DNA of 64,000 bases. It comes from Brevibacterium sp. Lineage in GTDB: Bacteria; Actinomycetota; Actinomycetes; Actinomycetales; Brevibacteriaceae. Below the pieces are notes generated by a model. That model made no database searches and was not told where the DNA came from. It saw only the letters and a program-made list of their open reading frames with translations. Of the stretch, positions 8,319 through 17,378 are shown piece after piece. Position numbers and translations under genes: made by a program. The stretch is taken from the NCBI RefSeq assembly GCF_031179145.1, contig NZ_JAPSIB010000005.1, positions 106,500 to 170,499 on the forward strand, given 5' to 3'. Positions within the stretch are counted from its first letter, which is position 1. Every line of letters begins with the position of its first letter.

Positions 8319-10459
8319 AGATCTTGCTCTACGCTGATCTTGATCTTAGGTTGATTGATGGTTCGTCCACGTGGCTGGCCTCTTTGGCTGAAGTATTATC
8401 GTCAGGTGGACACGAAGTTCATGTACTGTCGAAAGTCCGATTCATTGAGAGCCGCGTCTTGGACCGGCTCCGAGATCGGTATCCTGAAGTGCAGATTCAT
8501 ATGCCGGCTGACCGCGACCCCGACTTGTCACCGAATCAGGCTGCGAGTCGCGCCGTGCGACTTCGCCAAAAGCACGACTTCGATGTGATCATCACTCGCG
8601 GATTTGCCGCCTGTCTCGCGTTCAGCGAGAAGACTGAGACCGCGTCTGTTCTGTGGTCATACATCACCGATCTGCCTTTTCCTATCGAGGAGCTTTCAAA
8701 CGATCAGTCGGAACGGCTACAGCGCGTAGCGACGGCGAGTCGGCGAATGTTCGCCCAGACTGAGGCTGCTCGTTCGTACCTCGAAGCCGTGGCACCCGCT
8801 GCGGCAGGAAAAACACTACTGATGCCTCCTATGATCCCGGACGAGGCGTTCGAACGTGACTCATCTGCGGCTGACACACGGTTGCGCTTGATCTATGCAG
8901 GGAAAATGGCAAAGCCGTGGCACACATACGAAATGCTCGATCTGCCAAGAGCACTTGCTGGTCGTGGCGTGGACGCAGAACTAGTCGTAGTGGGAGACAA
9001 GTTCCAGCACCATGAGCAAGATCCAACGTGGGCGAAAGGAATGCGCGAAGCACTTGTCGCTGCGCATGAGGATCCTGACAGCCACGTAACGTGGCTAGGC
9101 GGAATTGATCGCAATCGTGTGTTGCATGAGATCAGCAAAGCGCACGTGGGCATCGGCTGGCGTAGCGCAGAGCTTGACGCAAGCCTTGAAGTTTCTACCA
9201 AGGCACTGGAGTATGCCGCGTGCGAAACCGCGCCTTTGCTGAATGTCTCTGCAGATCATCTTTCCCTTTGGGGAGAAGACTATCCCCTGATCGTGGGAAG
9301 CGACGCTTCGGTCGAACAAGTGGCTGATCGCATCGCGAATATCGCACCGGATCTAGCTCTCACGGCCGCAGCAGCCCGCGAGGTTGCGACGGAATATTCG
9401 ATGTCTGCCGCTGCTACGCGACTCAAACGGTACTTGGTGAGAGGTGCAAGGTCGATACCGCGCACTGACAACGGGACAAAAATCGTGATCAGTTCCCACG
9501 ACTTCAAATTTCTCGGAGAGCTAGTTGACGGCCTGCGGCAACGCGCTGATATTGATCTGCAGTTTGACGGATGGACAAGTCTGCACACTCATGACGAAAG
9601 CTCGAGCATTCAGAAGAAGGCCGATGCCGATGTCGTATTTTGCGAATGGGCAGGACCTTCACTTGTCTGGCACGCTGAGCATAAGAACCCGGGGACGAAA
9701 CTTGTCGTGCGTTTACATGGATTTGAACTCCGAGGTCCATGGTTGGAAACCTTGAAGATTGACGGGGTCGATCATTGGGTTTTCGTCTCCGAACGATATC
9801 GTCAAATCGCAGTTGAAAACTTGAAGCTCGCCCCTGAAAAGACTTCGGTCATTCCAAATATGATCGAAAGCGATGATTTCAACAGACCGAAGCTTGCGGG
9901 GAGTCAGTTTCAACTCGGTATGGCTGGCATTGTTGGATATGGAAAACGTCCAGACCGGGCGCTTGACCTGTTGGAGCTCTTACTCGAATCTGACGAGCGG
10001 TACATGCTGCGCATCAAGGGTCGCCCTCCCTGGGACTATCCTCACGAGTGGCGCGATCCGTTGCAGCGGCAACTATACCTCGACTTCTACGCAAGAATTC
10101 GCAACAGTAAACACCTGCAGAACCGGGTCGTTTTCGAATCGTTCTCGCCAGATATCGCGTCGTGGCTCAGGGGAGTTGGCTTTATCCTGTCCCCGAGCCA
10201 CAATGAGAGCTTTCATCTTGCACCAGTTGAAGGGATGGCGAGTGGCGCAGTCCCTGTAATTTGGGAACGGCCGGGGGCCGAAGAGATTTTCGGACGAGAG
10301 TGGATCGTGCAAGGCGCCGATGAGGCTGCTCAGAGGATCGTGGACCTCAACAACAGCAATAAGTTGGCTGACGCCGCCGGACGAGCACGCCGGCAGTCAT
10401 TGCAATGGGATCGAGACCGAATACTGAATCGATGGTTCGACGTTCTCGGGGTGGAATGA
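8315..10459 (+). CDS. Tandem glycosyltransferase with two GT-B domains
   Basis: A 714-residue protein built from two GT-B modules. Residues 1-380 start MKILLYADLDLRLIDGSSTW and match GT4-type organisation, with the donor-site region around 285-300 (ALEYAACETAP). Residues 388-714 form a second module with a Rossmann start KIVISSHDFKF, an acceptor-domain VVRLHGFELRGPW and a C-terminal GT4 signature ESFHLAPVEGMASGAVPV (the E-x7-E motif, near 640). Both modules look intact, so one polypeptide may add two sugars. It overlaps the genes on both sides by 4 bases (ATGA), showing tight coupling. GC is lower than in the flanking chromosome. Donor and acceptor cannot be read from sequence. Confidence 0.8.
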   Translation: MKILLYADLDLRLIDGSSTWLASLAEVLSSGGHEVHVLSKVRFIESRVLDRLRDRYPEVQIHMPADRDPDLSPNQAASRAVRLRQKHDFDVIITRGFAACLAFSEKTETASVLWSYITDLPFPIEELSNDQSERLQRVATASRRMFAQTEAARSYLEAVAPAAAGKTLLMPPMIPDEAFERDSSAADTRLRLIYAGKMAKPWHTYEMLDLPRALAGRGVDAELVVVGDKFQHHEQDPTWAKGMREALVAAHEDPDSHVTWLGGIDRNRVLHEISKAHVGIGWRSAELDASLEVSTKALEYAACETAPLLNVSADHLSLWGEDYPLIVGSDASVEQVADRIANIAPDLALTAAAAREVATEYSMSAAATRLKRYLVRGARSIPRTDNGTKIVISSHDFKFLGELVDGLRQRADIDLQFDGWTSLHTHDESSSIQKKADADVVFCEWAGPSLVWHAEHKNPGTKLVVRLHGFELRGPWLETLKIDGVDHWVFVSERYRQIAVENLKLAPEKTSVIPNMIESDDFNRPKLAGSQFQLGMAGIVGYGKRPDRALDLLELLLESDERYMLRIKGRPPWDYPHEWRDPLQRQLYLDFYARIRNSKHLQNRVVFESFSPDIASWLRGVGFILSPSHNESFHLAPVEGMASGAVPVIWERPGAEEIFGREWIVQGADEAAQRIVDLNNSNKLADAAGRARRQSLQWDRDRILNRWFDVLGVE

Positions 10460-12894
10460 GTTTTATGCATCAATCAGCGGATCGCTCAGGCCAGGACCTC
10501 AGACCACACCTTGTTATGGCGGTGGGAAACCTTGTGGTGGGTGATTCACGGGTAGAGAAGGCAGCTATCTCTGCGCGCGACCTCGGATACAAGGTAACCG
10601 TGGTGGGCGTGCGCCGCCGAACCGTTCAGCAGGTTTCGTTTATTGATGGTGACATTCCTGTCGTAAGGCTGCCCATAGGACACGAAAACCATGATCGCAT
10701 CGCTGCAGCAGTCGCGGCTCGGGAAGATCGTTTAGCGTGGAGACGGCGACAGATCAACCGACTCCGGAAGCCTCTCAAGAGGCCTGCCTACCTGGCGCAC
10801 CGCAGCGTAGTCCGCAGTCGAGAAGCGGGTGTGAAAGCGAGCCGGCGTCTCGGGCGATCCTGGCGAACACTCTGGCCCCATCTCGTCGACTATGAAACTA
10901 CCTTCTTCGACGCATTCAAAGCGCTCGAACCCGATATTGTGCATGTGCATGACAGGCACCCGCTCCCCGGAGCTGCACAGTATTCCCGCTGGGCCGCGCA
11001 GACGCCGGGAGTGCGTCCCGTGCTGTGGCTTTACGACGCACACGAATATGTTCCGACCCAACACTTGCCTCCCCCGGTCGAGCAACAGGAGGCTTGGATT
11101 GCGGTGGAGGCTGAGTGCATTCAGCGGGCAGACGCTGTACTGACCGTCACCGACGAAATCGCCGAGCTGCTTCGGCGAAGCCACCGCCTCGCCGAGGCCC
11201 CGACAGTCGTCAGAAACCTGCCGAGCACAACGCAAGCTGATAAGAACACTCTTCGCACAGATGTACGGAGTGCAGTGGGGCTTGCATCGGATGTTCCGCT
11301 GGCTGTTTACGCCGGTGGCATCGCCCCCCAGCGCGGTGTTAGTACACTCCTGGAAGCACAAGCTCTGTTTCCGGAGTTGCATGTCGCCGTCCTCTGCAAG
11401 AACGACGGCGACCTCCGCGAAGACCTTCGAAAGCAAGCGAAACGGCTCGGGACACAGAAGCGGCTTCATCTCCTCGACTATGTTCCCGCCTCACACGTCA
11501 GCAAGTTCCTTTCCACGGCTGATGTAGGTATCAGTGCGCTCTTGCCAAGCGCTGCACATCAAGCCGCTGCTCCGACAAAAGTGTCCGAGTATCTCCACGC
11601 TCGCCTGCCAGTGGTCGTCAGTGATATGCGCGCTCAGGCTGAGCGTGTGCGGCGTTTGGGCTTCGGCGCAATCTATCCGAGTGGCGACTCCAAAGCGATG
11701 GCCGAGACGCTGAAGTACGTGCTGGCACATGCCTCGGAATACAAGGAAAAGATCACCGACGGAATCATCCTTGAGAACTCGTGGGAGGCGGATGTTCCCG
11801 GATTGGAGTCCATCTGGGCAAATCTCTCGCCGCACGATCGTCAGGTGCAGCCTCCGAAGAGGCATGAGGAGCCAGTAACAGTTTTCAGCAGAGAAGGTGG
11901 AGCTGAGAAGGCTTGGGGTCCTGCCTTTGAGGTTCTCGGCAAGAGAACGAGCGTCTTAACCGCTCTACCGCAACTTAAGCGAATCCGCGGGGACCTCACT
12001 GACGGCCGGTTCGTGCTCACCGAAGATGGTCTGCGGTTTCTCGACTTCTGGAGGCACGAAGCTGCGCGACTACGAGGTGTGTTCTATGAGAACCCGATCT
12101 CCTTGGTCGACAGCTGGTCCCCGGCGCTGACCACAGGGATCCTCTCAATGTCCGGAAAGCCGGCGATACGATTGCTCGCCAATAAGACCGTATTCGATGT
12201 TGACCGCCTGCGTGCCCGACACCCGTATCACTGGCTGCACGAGATCTCCGATCAGGAAGCGGATCGGCTCCGCTCAGAGTTTGTAGAGCTGCGTGAAAGC
12301 ATTGGTGCAAACGACCGCCGCGTTATGACCAACTGTCTGACGTCGAGCTGGTCGCTGGGCAACGTATCCACGTTCCTTCCGTCTCCGCTTGCTGTGGGCA
12401 ACCGGAACGACCGCCCTCTTCACGAGCCCTTGCGACTCGGGTGGTTTGCTGATCAACGGAGATCAGCGAGCGAGCGCACTGCATTGGAAAGTTTGCACTC
12501 CGCCGTGGGGCCAGAATTGAACGTCATCGAGATTGAGAACCAGAACACCTCAACAGACTTGAGCGACTTCGACATCATCATCGACTCGCTTTCCGCTGAT
12601 CTCCCAACTGCGAGTGGGCTGCGTGCGCTTGCCGCGGGTTGCGTGCTTGTTACTGGGAGTGCCGACGAGCAATCCAACCCCGATGGGCGAAGCGAAGTAA
12701 CAAGCGTCATTGCTGATATGCCTCTGGTCTACTCATCACCCGATGCGATACATTCCACAGTCACAAGCCTGCTGCAAGACCGGCAAGAAGTCGCGGAACG
12801 ACGTCGGCAGAGCCGAACTTTCGCTCTCCAGCAACTTTCTTTAATGGCGGTCGTTGCAAGAATGGAATCTATGATTTCAGCTTGCCGATCATGA
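10456..12894 (+). CDS. Glycosyltransferase (GT4) with long degenerate second domain
   Basis: Starts at the ATG that overlaps the previous stop and gives 812 residues. Residues 15-465 are a GT4 enzyme: an N-terminal strand HLVMAVGNLVVGDSRVEK typical of GT4 proteins, the acceptor-side pattern DIVHVHDRHPLPGA, a central YAGGIAPQRGVSTLLEA and a donor-site region with KVSEYLHARLPVVVSDM. Residues 480-812 form a second alpha/beta region (PVTVFSREGG to the end) with only weak likeness to a GT domain and no clear E-x7-E motif, so it may be a degenerate or acceptor-binding module. It is the last gene of the 7.2-12.9 kb operon and faces the TPR-methyltransferase. Confidence 0.78.
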   Translation: MSFMHQSADRSGQDLRPHLVMAVGNLVVGDSRVEKAAISARDLGYKVTVVGVRRRTVQQVSFIDGDIPVVRLPIGHENHDRIAAAVAAREDRLAWRRRQINRLRKPLKRPAYLAHRSVVRSREAGVKASRRLGRSWRTLWPHLVDYETTFFDAFKALEPDIVHVHDRHPLPGAAQYSRWAAQTPGVRPVLWLYDAHEYVPTQHLPPPVEQQEAWIAVEAECIQRADAVLTVTDEIAELLRRSHRLAEAPTVVRNLPSTTQADKNTLRTDVRSAVGLASDVPLAVYAGGIAPQRGVSTLLEAQALFPELHVAVLCKNDGDLREDLRKQAKRLGTQKRLHLLDYVPASHVSKFLSTADVGISALLPSAAHQAAAPTKVSEYLHARLPVVVSDMRAQAERVRRLGFGAIYPSGDSKAMAETLKYVLAHASEYKEKITDGIILENSWEADVPGLESIWANLSPHDRQVQPPKRHEEPVTVFSREGGAEKAWGPAFEVLGKRTSVLTALPQLKRIRGDLTDGRFVLTEDGLRFLDFWRHEAARLRGVFYENPISLVDSWSPALTTGILSMSGKPAIRLLANKTVFDVDRLRARHPYHWLHEISDQEADRLRSEFVELRESIGANDRRVMTNCLTSSWSLGNVSTFLPSPLAVGNRNDRPLHEPLRLGWFADQRRSASERTALESLHSAVGPELNVIEIENQNTSTDLSDFDIIIDSLSADLPTASGLRALAAGCVLVTGSADEQSNPDGRSEVTSVIADMPLVYSSPDAIHSTVTSLLQDRQEVAERRRQSRTFALQQLSLMAVVARMESMISACRS

Positions 12895-12963
12895 CGTACA
12901 CGGTACAGGCGCGACCCGGAACGAACGGCAAAGGACCAAGCGGTTCAGAAACAGAAAGCCTGA

Positions 12964-12974
12964 TGCTATATAAT
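12964..12974 (+). promoter_or_regulatory. Orphan extended -10 element
   Basis: ATGCTATATAAT forms an extended -10 box (TG, one base, then an AT-rich hexamer) between two convergent genes. Transcription from it would run antisense into the 3-prime end of the TPR-methyltransferase gene. No open frame of its own follows, so it could be fortuitous in AT-rich DNA. Confidence 0.25.
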
Positions 12975-13048
12975 TCGGGGTCGGGAAAGCGGAAGCGTCC
13001 CAGGTGGCGCAAACCTAACGAATAGCGCGGAAACTGATCAATCTGGCT

Positions 13049-14341
13049 TCACGAAGCATTAACCGCGGGAACTGAGTTCCTGCGCCCACTGAAAACGTAA
13101 AGCCTATTTTTCCCAACTCCGATCGGCAGCTCAGAAATCGAAAAGTCATCAAAGTATTGCGAATATCTTTGCTTTACTGCTAACTGGCTCTCAAAATGAC
13201 GGACATGACCGAACGTGTGAAAACTCGGAACTGAACAGTAACAAAGGATTCCGACGGGAAATTTTTCAATAAGTGACAAGTCTTCGAGCACGTGTTCAAG
13301 AACCTCCGTGCACACGATAGAGGTGGTAGGAGAACAATGTGGAAGGTCGGCTTTGATGATGTCCAGTACGTGGAAATCAGTGCCGGGGATACTCCGATCC
13401 AAGGCGGACCGGATGGCAATCGGGCTGTAATCAATACCAATATAGGGTATTGACATGCGCGACCTTAGGTACTGTGCGAACTGCCCGGGTCCGCATCCTA
13501 AATCGAGGACTGCGTCTGTCCCTTCAGCTTCGAGTAAATCACAAATTAACCGAAAGTGCTTTGCATCGTCAAGCTCGGATCCGTCTTTGCTGTACCGAAT
13601 CGAGCTTTCATACACAGCATCGTAATAGTCGACCGAAACTACACCACCTTGCGGACGTCCATTGGCTATCCAACGTGTAAGTTCCTCTGCAACCGCACTG
13701 GCTGCGGTATTATCCGGGCGGATTTCAGCTACTCGAAGGTACCGTTTTCTCGCCTCGGCATAACGGCCAACCTTCATTAAACTGTTAGCGTACAGTACTT
13801 GAGATGGCGCATGGTCTGCCTTCAGGTCAGCTACGATGCCGCGATGATGTGCTTCGCTATGGCGGTCGTCACCTTGGGCAGCGAGTTCCGCGAGCGCTAA
13901 GTGAGCGGGCACATGATCGGGTCTTAACACCAGGACCTTCGCAAACGCCTCCCTCGCGACTTCAGTTTCCCCTTGCTCCCGGGCAAGGCGCCCTAAAGAC
14001 TCCCATGCGATCACGGATTTGGAATCAAGCTGAGCTGCCTTGCGAAAAGCGGAAGCTGCCTCGGAGGGACTCTTCGATGCTGCTAGTGCGCGGCCAAGCA
14101 ATATTTGAACTTTCGCTGATTCAGGCGCAATTCTAGCTGCGCGGTCTAGCTCCGCGACCGCTTCATCGGTACGGCCAGCCTCTATTAGGATCTGGCCTAG
14201 GGTGGTCCTCCAGCCAAAATTGTCAGGGCTCATTGCAACAGCGTCGGCGATGAGGTCTAGCGCTGTACTTAGGTCGCCGGATTCTAGGGCTTTACGCCCG
14301 GCGACGTATTGATCGAGTGCACTTCTTTTGTTGCTATTCAA
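13049..14341 (-). CDS. TPR-repeat protein fused to an SAM-dependent methyltransferase
   Basis: A 430-residue fusion. Residues 8-215 contain about six tetratricopeptide repeats (for instance LGQILIEAGRTDEAVAELDRA). Residues 235-420 are a class I methyltransferase with motif I VLDLGCGPGQF (278-288), the acidic residue of motif II in YIGIDYSP (300-307) and a post-motif CTEVLEHVLED (344-354), as in small-molecule and sugar methyltransferases. The TTG start at 14341 is supported by an excellent ribosome site (GGAGGAG, 4 bases upstream on the minus strand). It is the only minus-strand gene between 4 and 20 kb and has its own promoter region. It may methylate a sugar or cap the growing chain, with the TPR part docking on the assembly machinery; this role is inferred. 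Confidence 0.82.
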   Translation of the reverse strand: MNSNKRSALDQYVAGRKALESGDLSTALDLIADAVAMSPDNFGWRTTLGQILIEAGRTDEAVAELDRAARIAPESAKVQILLGRALAASKSPSEAASAFRKAAQLDSKSVIAWESLGRLAREQGETEVAREAFAKVLVLRPDHVPAHLALAELAAQGDDRHSEAHHRGIVADLKADHAPSQVLYANSLMKVGRYAEARKRYLRVAEIRPDNTAASAVAEELTRWIANGRPQGGVVSVDYYDAVYESSIRYSKDGSELDDAKHFRLICDLLEAEGTDAVLDLGCGPGQFAQYLRSRMSIPYIGIDYSPIAIRSALDRSIPGTDFHVLDIIKADLPHCSPTTSIVCTEVLEHVLEDLSLIEKFPVGILCYCSVPSFHTFGHVRHFESQLAVKQRYSQYFDDFSISELPIGVGKNRLYVFSGRRNSVPAVNAS

Positions 14342-14749
14342 GACGCTCCTCCGGACAGCTGCATGCGCACGAGACTACCACGCGCGTGTGGTGTGCTTAG
14401 ATGAGCCAGCGGCATTGGTGGGGATAGAAGCCAGCCGGGTGCCGAACCGAGGGGCCCCGAAGGACCTACACGTCGTGAAAGTGTCAGTGCGCGGAAGCGC
14501 CGTACTTTCACGGTTCACTTACAACACGGAAGACATGATGTTCGGTCACCATGCGGCCAAGCGTAGGTCCAACCCCCAACCAGCCGGACAGCTCACCATA
14601 CCCATCGCACGAAGCGTACAAGTGGGGGAGTCTTCAGTTGCAATCCTAGCGACTGCTTCGCCCCTTGAGACTTCAGCGACGGCGCCGGCCAAAGCATAGC
14701 TTTCATGGTGGGTCCAGCCCAGTAACGGCTCTGATAAACTAGAACAGTT
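14342..14749. other. 408-base divergent intergenic region
   Basis: Lies between the divergent TPR-methyltransferase and coiled-coil glycosyltransferase genes. No convincing gene is present; the open frames inside it are short and low in coding character. It holds the ribosome site of the minus-strand gene (14346-14352), a nested hairpin (14475-14511) and a weak -10-like GATAAA near 14732 before the plus-strand gene. Both promoters are expected here, but no well-spaced -35/-10 pair was found. Confidence 0.6.
14475..14511. promoter_or_regulatory. Nested hairpin with GNRA-type tetraloop
   Basis: Outer 8-base arms GTGAAAGT (14475-14482) and ACTTTCAC (14504-14511) enclose an inner stem GCGC (14489-14492) and GCGC (14497-14500) capped by GGAA, a GNRA-type tetraloop. 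An asymmetric internal loop separates the stems. It lies within the divergent intergenic region and could be a structured leader or an operator; which strand is used is unknown. Confidence 0.4.
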
Positions 14750-16735
14750 ATGGGAAAATTGGACTTTGGCGCCTGGTGCCGCCACCTCTTCTTCGGAGAG
14801 CGGGATCGAACAAGCGATCCACAAAGTGAAATCACTTCCCCGACCACGTCAGGCCGGCGACCTGCGGGGGATCCGCAGGATACTACCGCGCCCGGAAGTC
14901 GGAGCGCGGCAGAGCATATCCATTCTGACAGAGTCGGAACACATTTTCCCGGTGCAACTGAACTCGAAGACGAGGATCAAGCTGGTCGCAGTAAAGTTGG
15001 ACATGAGCGGAGCCGGAGACGAGGTGTCGAGGATGCAGCCGCCGCAATCCGACACCAGGAACTATCACCGAACACCCGAGAAGACTTCAGTCCGACAGAA
15101 TGGGACGAGGGTCTCCCGCCGCGGGAGGGTTACACAATGGTGCAAACGGACCAAGTGGCGCCACCGGTAGACATTTCACGTCAGCAGGTGGCGGAACTCG
15201 AATATCAGCTTGAGACTATACAGGAACGCGAATCGTTACTTAAACAACGATTGTCCGCGACCGAGACTCGACTTTCAGCTTCCATGCGGCAAGTCGAAAA
15301 ACTCAAAGAAGGTGTGCGGGAGCAACAGTCACGAGTAGTGCGAGCCAACGAGAACGTTGCTCGAATTAAGGAAACCAGCAAGGAGCGCTTGGCAACTTCC
15401 TCCGAGCGAATTGAAAAGCTAAAATCTAGCGTGCAAGAGCAGCGCTTAAAAGTAGTTCAAGCTAATGAAAGAACAGCCCAGCTAAAAGATACATTAAAAG
15501 AACGTACTCAAGTATATAAAGACAAGCTTGCGTCAAGTAGAGAGAAGCTGATTCTAAAATCCTCTTTCTACGACGCGGCACGAAGATACTTCGGCATATA
15601 TCGACAGGGCTTCTTGTTTGATGAAATATCGAAATCCGAAGTAGATTTCGGAGCAGATGCTTATCTCTGCTTGCTTCCAAGTACTGTGCCCGCGGGACTT
15701 TCGTTGAGGCGCCTGAAGGGCGGCCGCGTTTTCTGTGATTCAGTTGAAAACGTCGAGGTTCACAAGCACTCTTTGGCGCCGCGTGTTCATCCACCGACTC
15801 TGGAGTTGATAAACTTAGCCGCCTTCGGATCTCTAATGGCTGCCGACGGTATACTCACGGTAGGTCACGCGCTGGCGAAGACACTCACTCGATTTGGTCC
15901 GCCGGTGCACGTGCTTCCCAACTATCGGTGGTTCGAGGACTCCCGCCCGGCCAACCAGCTTAGAGAAGACTGTGGGCTCAAACCCGATGATCGTCTTCTG
16001 TTTGCTAGCGGCAATGTGGTGGTGGGTTTCGAACCGGTCATACGTGCATTGGCAAGGCTACCTGAAGACGTGCACTTAGCCGCGTTTGTTAAGCTGAAAC
16101 CGGCCGAGTATGAAGAAAAGATTCACGAGGAAATACGCGAGCTTGGTCTAGCGGACAGGATTCACTTCTTCGACTTTGTGGAATATTCAAGGCTGGCTTC
16201 TCTGGCTTCGGATGCCGACGTCGGTCTGATTACAAGCGACGTCAGTAACCCTAATGGTGCAGTCGCATTACCCAACAGGCTTTTCGACTATTTGACCGCT
16301 GGTTTGCCGGTCATCGCGCCCCCGATGCCGGATGTCGTGGACCTCGTACAACGGCATCGGTTTGGGATAACCTTAAAAGAGGTAACGACCGACCAGTGGG
16401 TTGAAGCAATAATCAAAGTGCTGGAGGACAGAGAAACTTTCAAGCGCTATGCTTTAGAGGCAAAGCGCACGTTGACCTGGGAAAGTGGCGAAGAAGATCT
16501 TATCGAATTCCTGGGTAATCCGCAGACAGTTACACTCATAGGATTTCGGGATATTTCCCGTTATCAAAGATTCTTACGTATAACGAGAACGTTAACGTCC
16601 CGAGGCGTGAAAGTAAAGGCCGTGTTCTTATCGGATGACCCTGCTCCGGTAGATATCTCTGGTGCGGAGTTCTATTACTTCTCGAATCGTTACGGTCTTG
16701 GTGACGGCCCTGTTCGGGTAGACCACGAAAGGTAG
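14750..16735 (+). CDS. Coiled-coil glycosyltransferase (GT-B fold)
   Basis: A 661-residue protein in three parts. Residues 1-135 are polar and probably disordered. Residues 140-270 form a strongly charged coiled coil with a 39-residue repeat (EKLK at 183-186 recurs at 222-225; VVRANE and VVQANE recur at the same spacing). Residues 275-595 are a GT-B glycosyltransferase with FVKLKPAEYEEKI, DADVGLITSD and the donor-site region NRLFDYLTAGLPVIAPP (509-525). A short extra segment starting TVTLIGFRDISR resembles the first strand of another Rossmann domain cut short. The coil could oligomerise the enzyme or set chain length as a molecular ruler, as known for some O-antigen chain-length proteins; that is analogy only. 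It is followed 4 bases later by the PIG-L gene. Confidence 0.78.
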   Translation: MGKLDFGAWCRHLFFGERDRTSDPQSEITSPTTSGRRPAGDPQDTTAPGSRSAAEHIHSDRVGTHFPGATELEDEDQAGRSKVGHERSRRRGVEDAAAAIRHQELSPNTREDFSPTEWDEGLPPREGYTMVQTDQVAPPVDISRQQVAELEYQLETIQERESLLKQRLSATETRLSASMRQVEKLKEGVREQQSRVVRANENVARIKETSKERLATSSERIEKLKSSVQEQRLKVVQANERTAQLKDTLKERTQVYKDKLASSREKLILKSSFYDAARRYFGIYRQGFLFDEISKSEVDFGADAYLCLLPSTVPAGLSLRRLKGGRVFCDSVENVEVHKHSLAPRVHPPTLELINLAAFGSLMAADGILTVGHALAKTLTRFGPPVHVLPNYRWFEDSRPANQLREDCGLKPDDRLLFASGNVVVGFEPVIRALARLPEDVHLAAFVKLKPAEYEEKIHEEIRELGLADRIHFFDFVEYSRLASLASDADVGLITSDVSNPNGAVALPNRLFDYLTAGLPVIAPPMPDVVDLVQRHRFGITLKEVTTDQWVEAIIKVLEDRETFKRYALEAKRTLTWESGEEDLIEFLGNPQTVTLIGFRDISRYQRFLRITRTLTSRGVKVKAVFLSDDPAPVDISGAEFYYFSNRYGLGDGPVRVDHER

Positions 16736-16739
16736 ACAC

Positions 16740-17375
16740 TTGTTTCAGAAGAATTCGACGGTCCTGGTTCTTGCGCCCCATACGGACGATGGGGAATTGG
16801 GCTGCGGGGGGACTATTGCAAGGCTGATCCGTGAGGGTCATGAGGTTTACTATGTTGCCTTTTGCAGCTGTGATGAGAGTCTCCCCGAAGGAGTGCAACC
16901 AGGGACCTTGCGTGCTGAAGTAATGCGAGCTACTCAAGTGCTCGGGATATCTCAGGAAAGGGTTAGGGTTCTGGATTTTCCAGTTCGTTTCCTGGCGGAC
17001 CACCGACAGGCAGTACTGCAAGCTATGGTGGAACTCAATCGAGAACTTGACCCTGAAGCCGTATTTTGCCCCACCCGTGAGGATCTGCACCAAGATCATG
17101 GCGTGGTCGCTGCCGAAGCGATGCGTGCATTTAAGGCGCGGACGATTTTGGGATACGAGATGCCATGGAACAATATTTCGTTCGACGCCAACTTAATCGT
17201 CAAATTGGATGAAATAGACGTGGATCGTAAAGTGGCCGCGCTAGCCGAATACGAGTCGCAGCGTCACCGCCCCTACATCACTGAGAGGTTTATTCGGGGC
17301 CTCAGCCACTCACGTGGCGTCACGATTGGGCATGAGTACGCGGAAGCCTTCACTCTTTATCGCGGCGTGATCTGA
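16740..17375 (+). CDS. PIG-L family N-deacetylase
   Basis: A zinc-dependent deacetylase of the LmbE/PIG-L family, which removes N-acetyl groups from GlcNAc-containing substrates. It has 211 residues. Zinc ligands are visible in APHTDDGELGCGGT (12-25, His13 and the DD pair, with Asp as general base) and in the second motif HQDHG near residue 120. The TTG start at 16740 has GAAAGG upstream at a proper distance and leaves only 4 bases after the previous stop. It is followed three bases later by the GNAT-WbqC fusion, so a deacetylase and putative acyltransferases act in one operon. A sugar in the glycopolymer or its precursor is the likely substrate; mycothiol-type substrates are less likely in this context. 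Confidence 0.87.
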   Translation: MFQKNSTVLVLAPHTDDGELGCGGTIARLIREGHEVYYVAFCSCDESLPEGVQPGTLRAEVMRATQVLGISQERVRVLDFPVRFLADHRQAVLQAMVELNRELDPEAVFCPTREDLHQDHGVVAAEAMRAFKARTILGYEMPWNNISFDANLIVKLDEIDVDRKVAALAEYESQRHRPYITERFIRGLSHSRGVTIGHEYAEAFTLYRGVI

Positions 17376-17378
17376 CCA

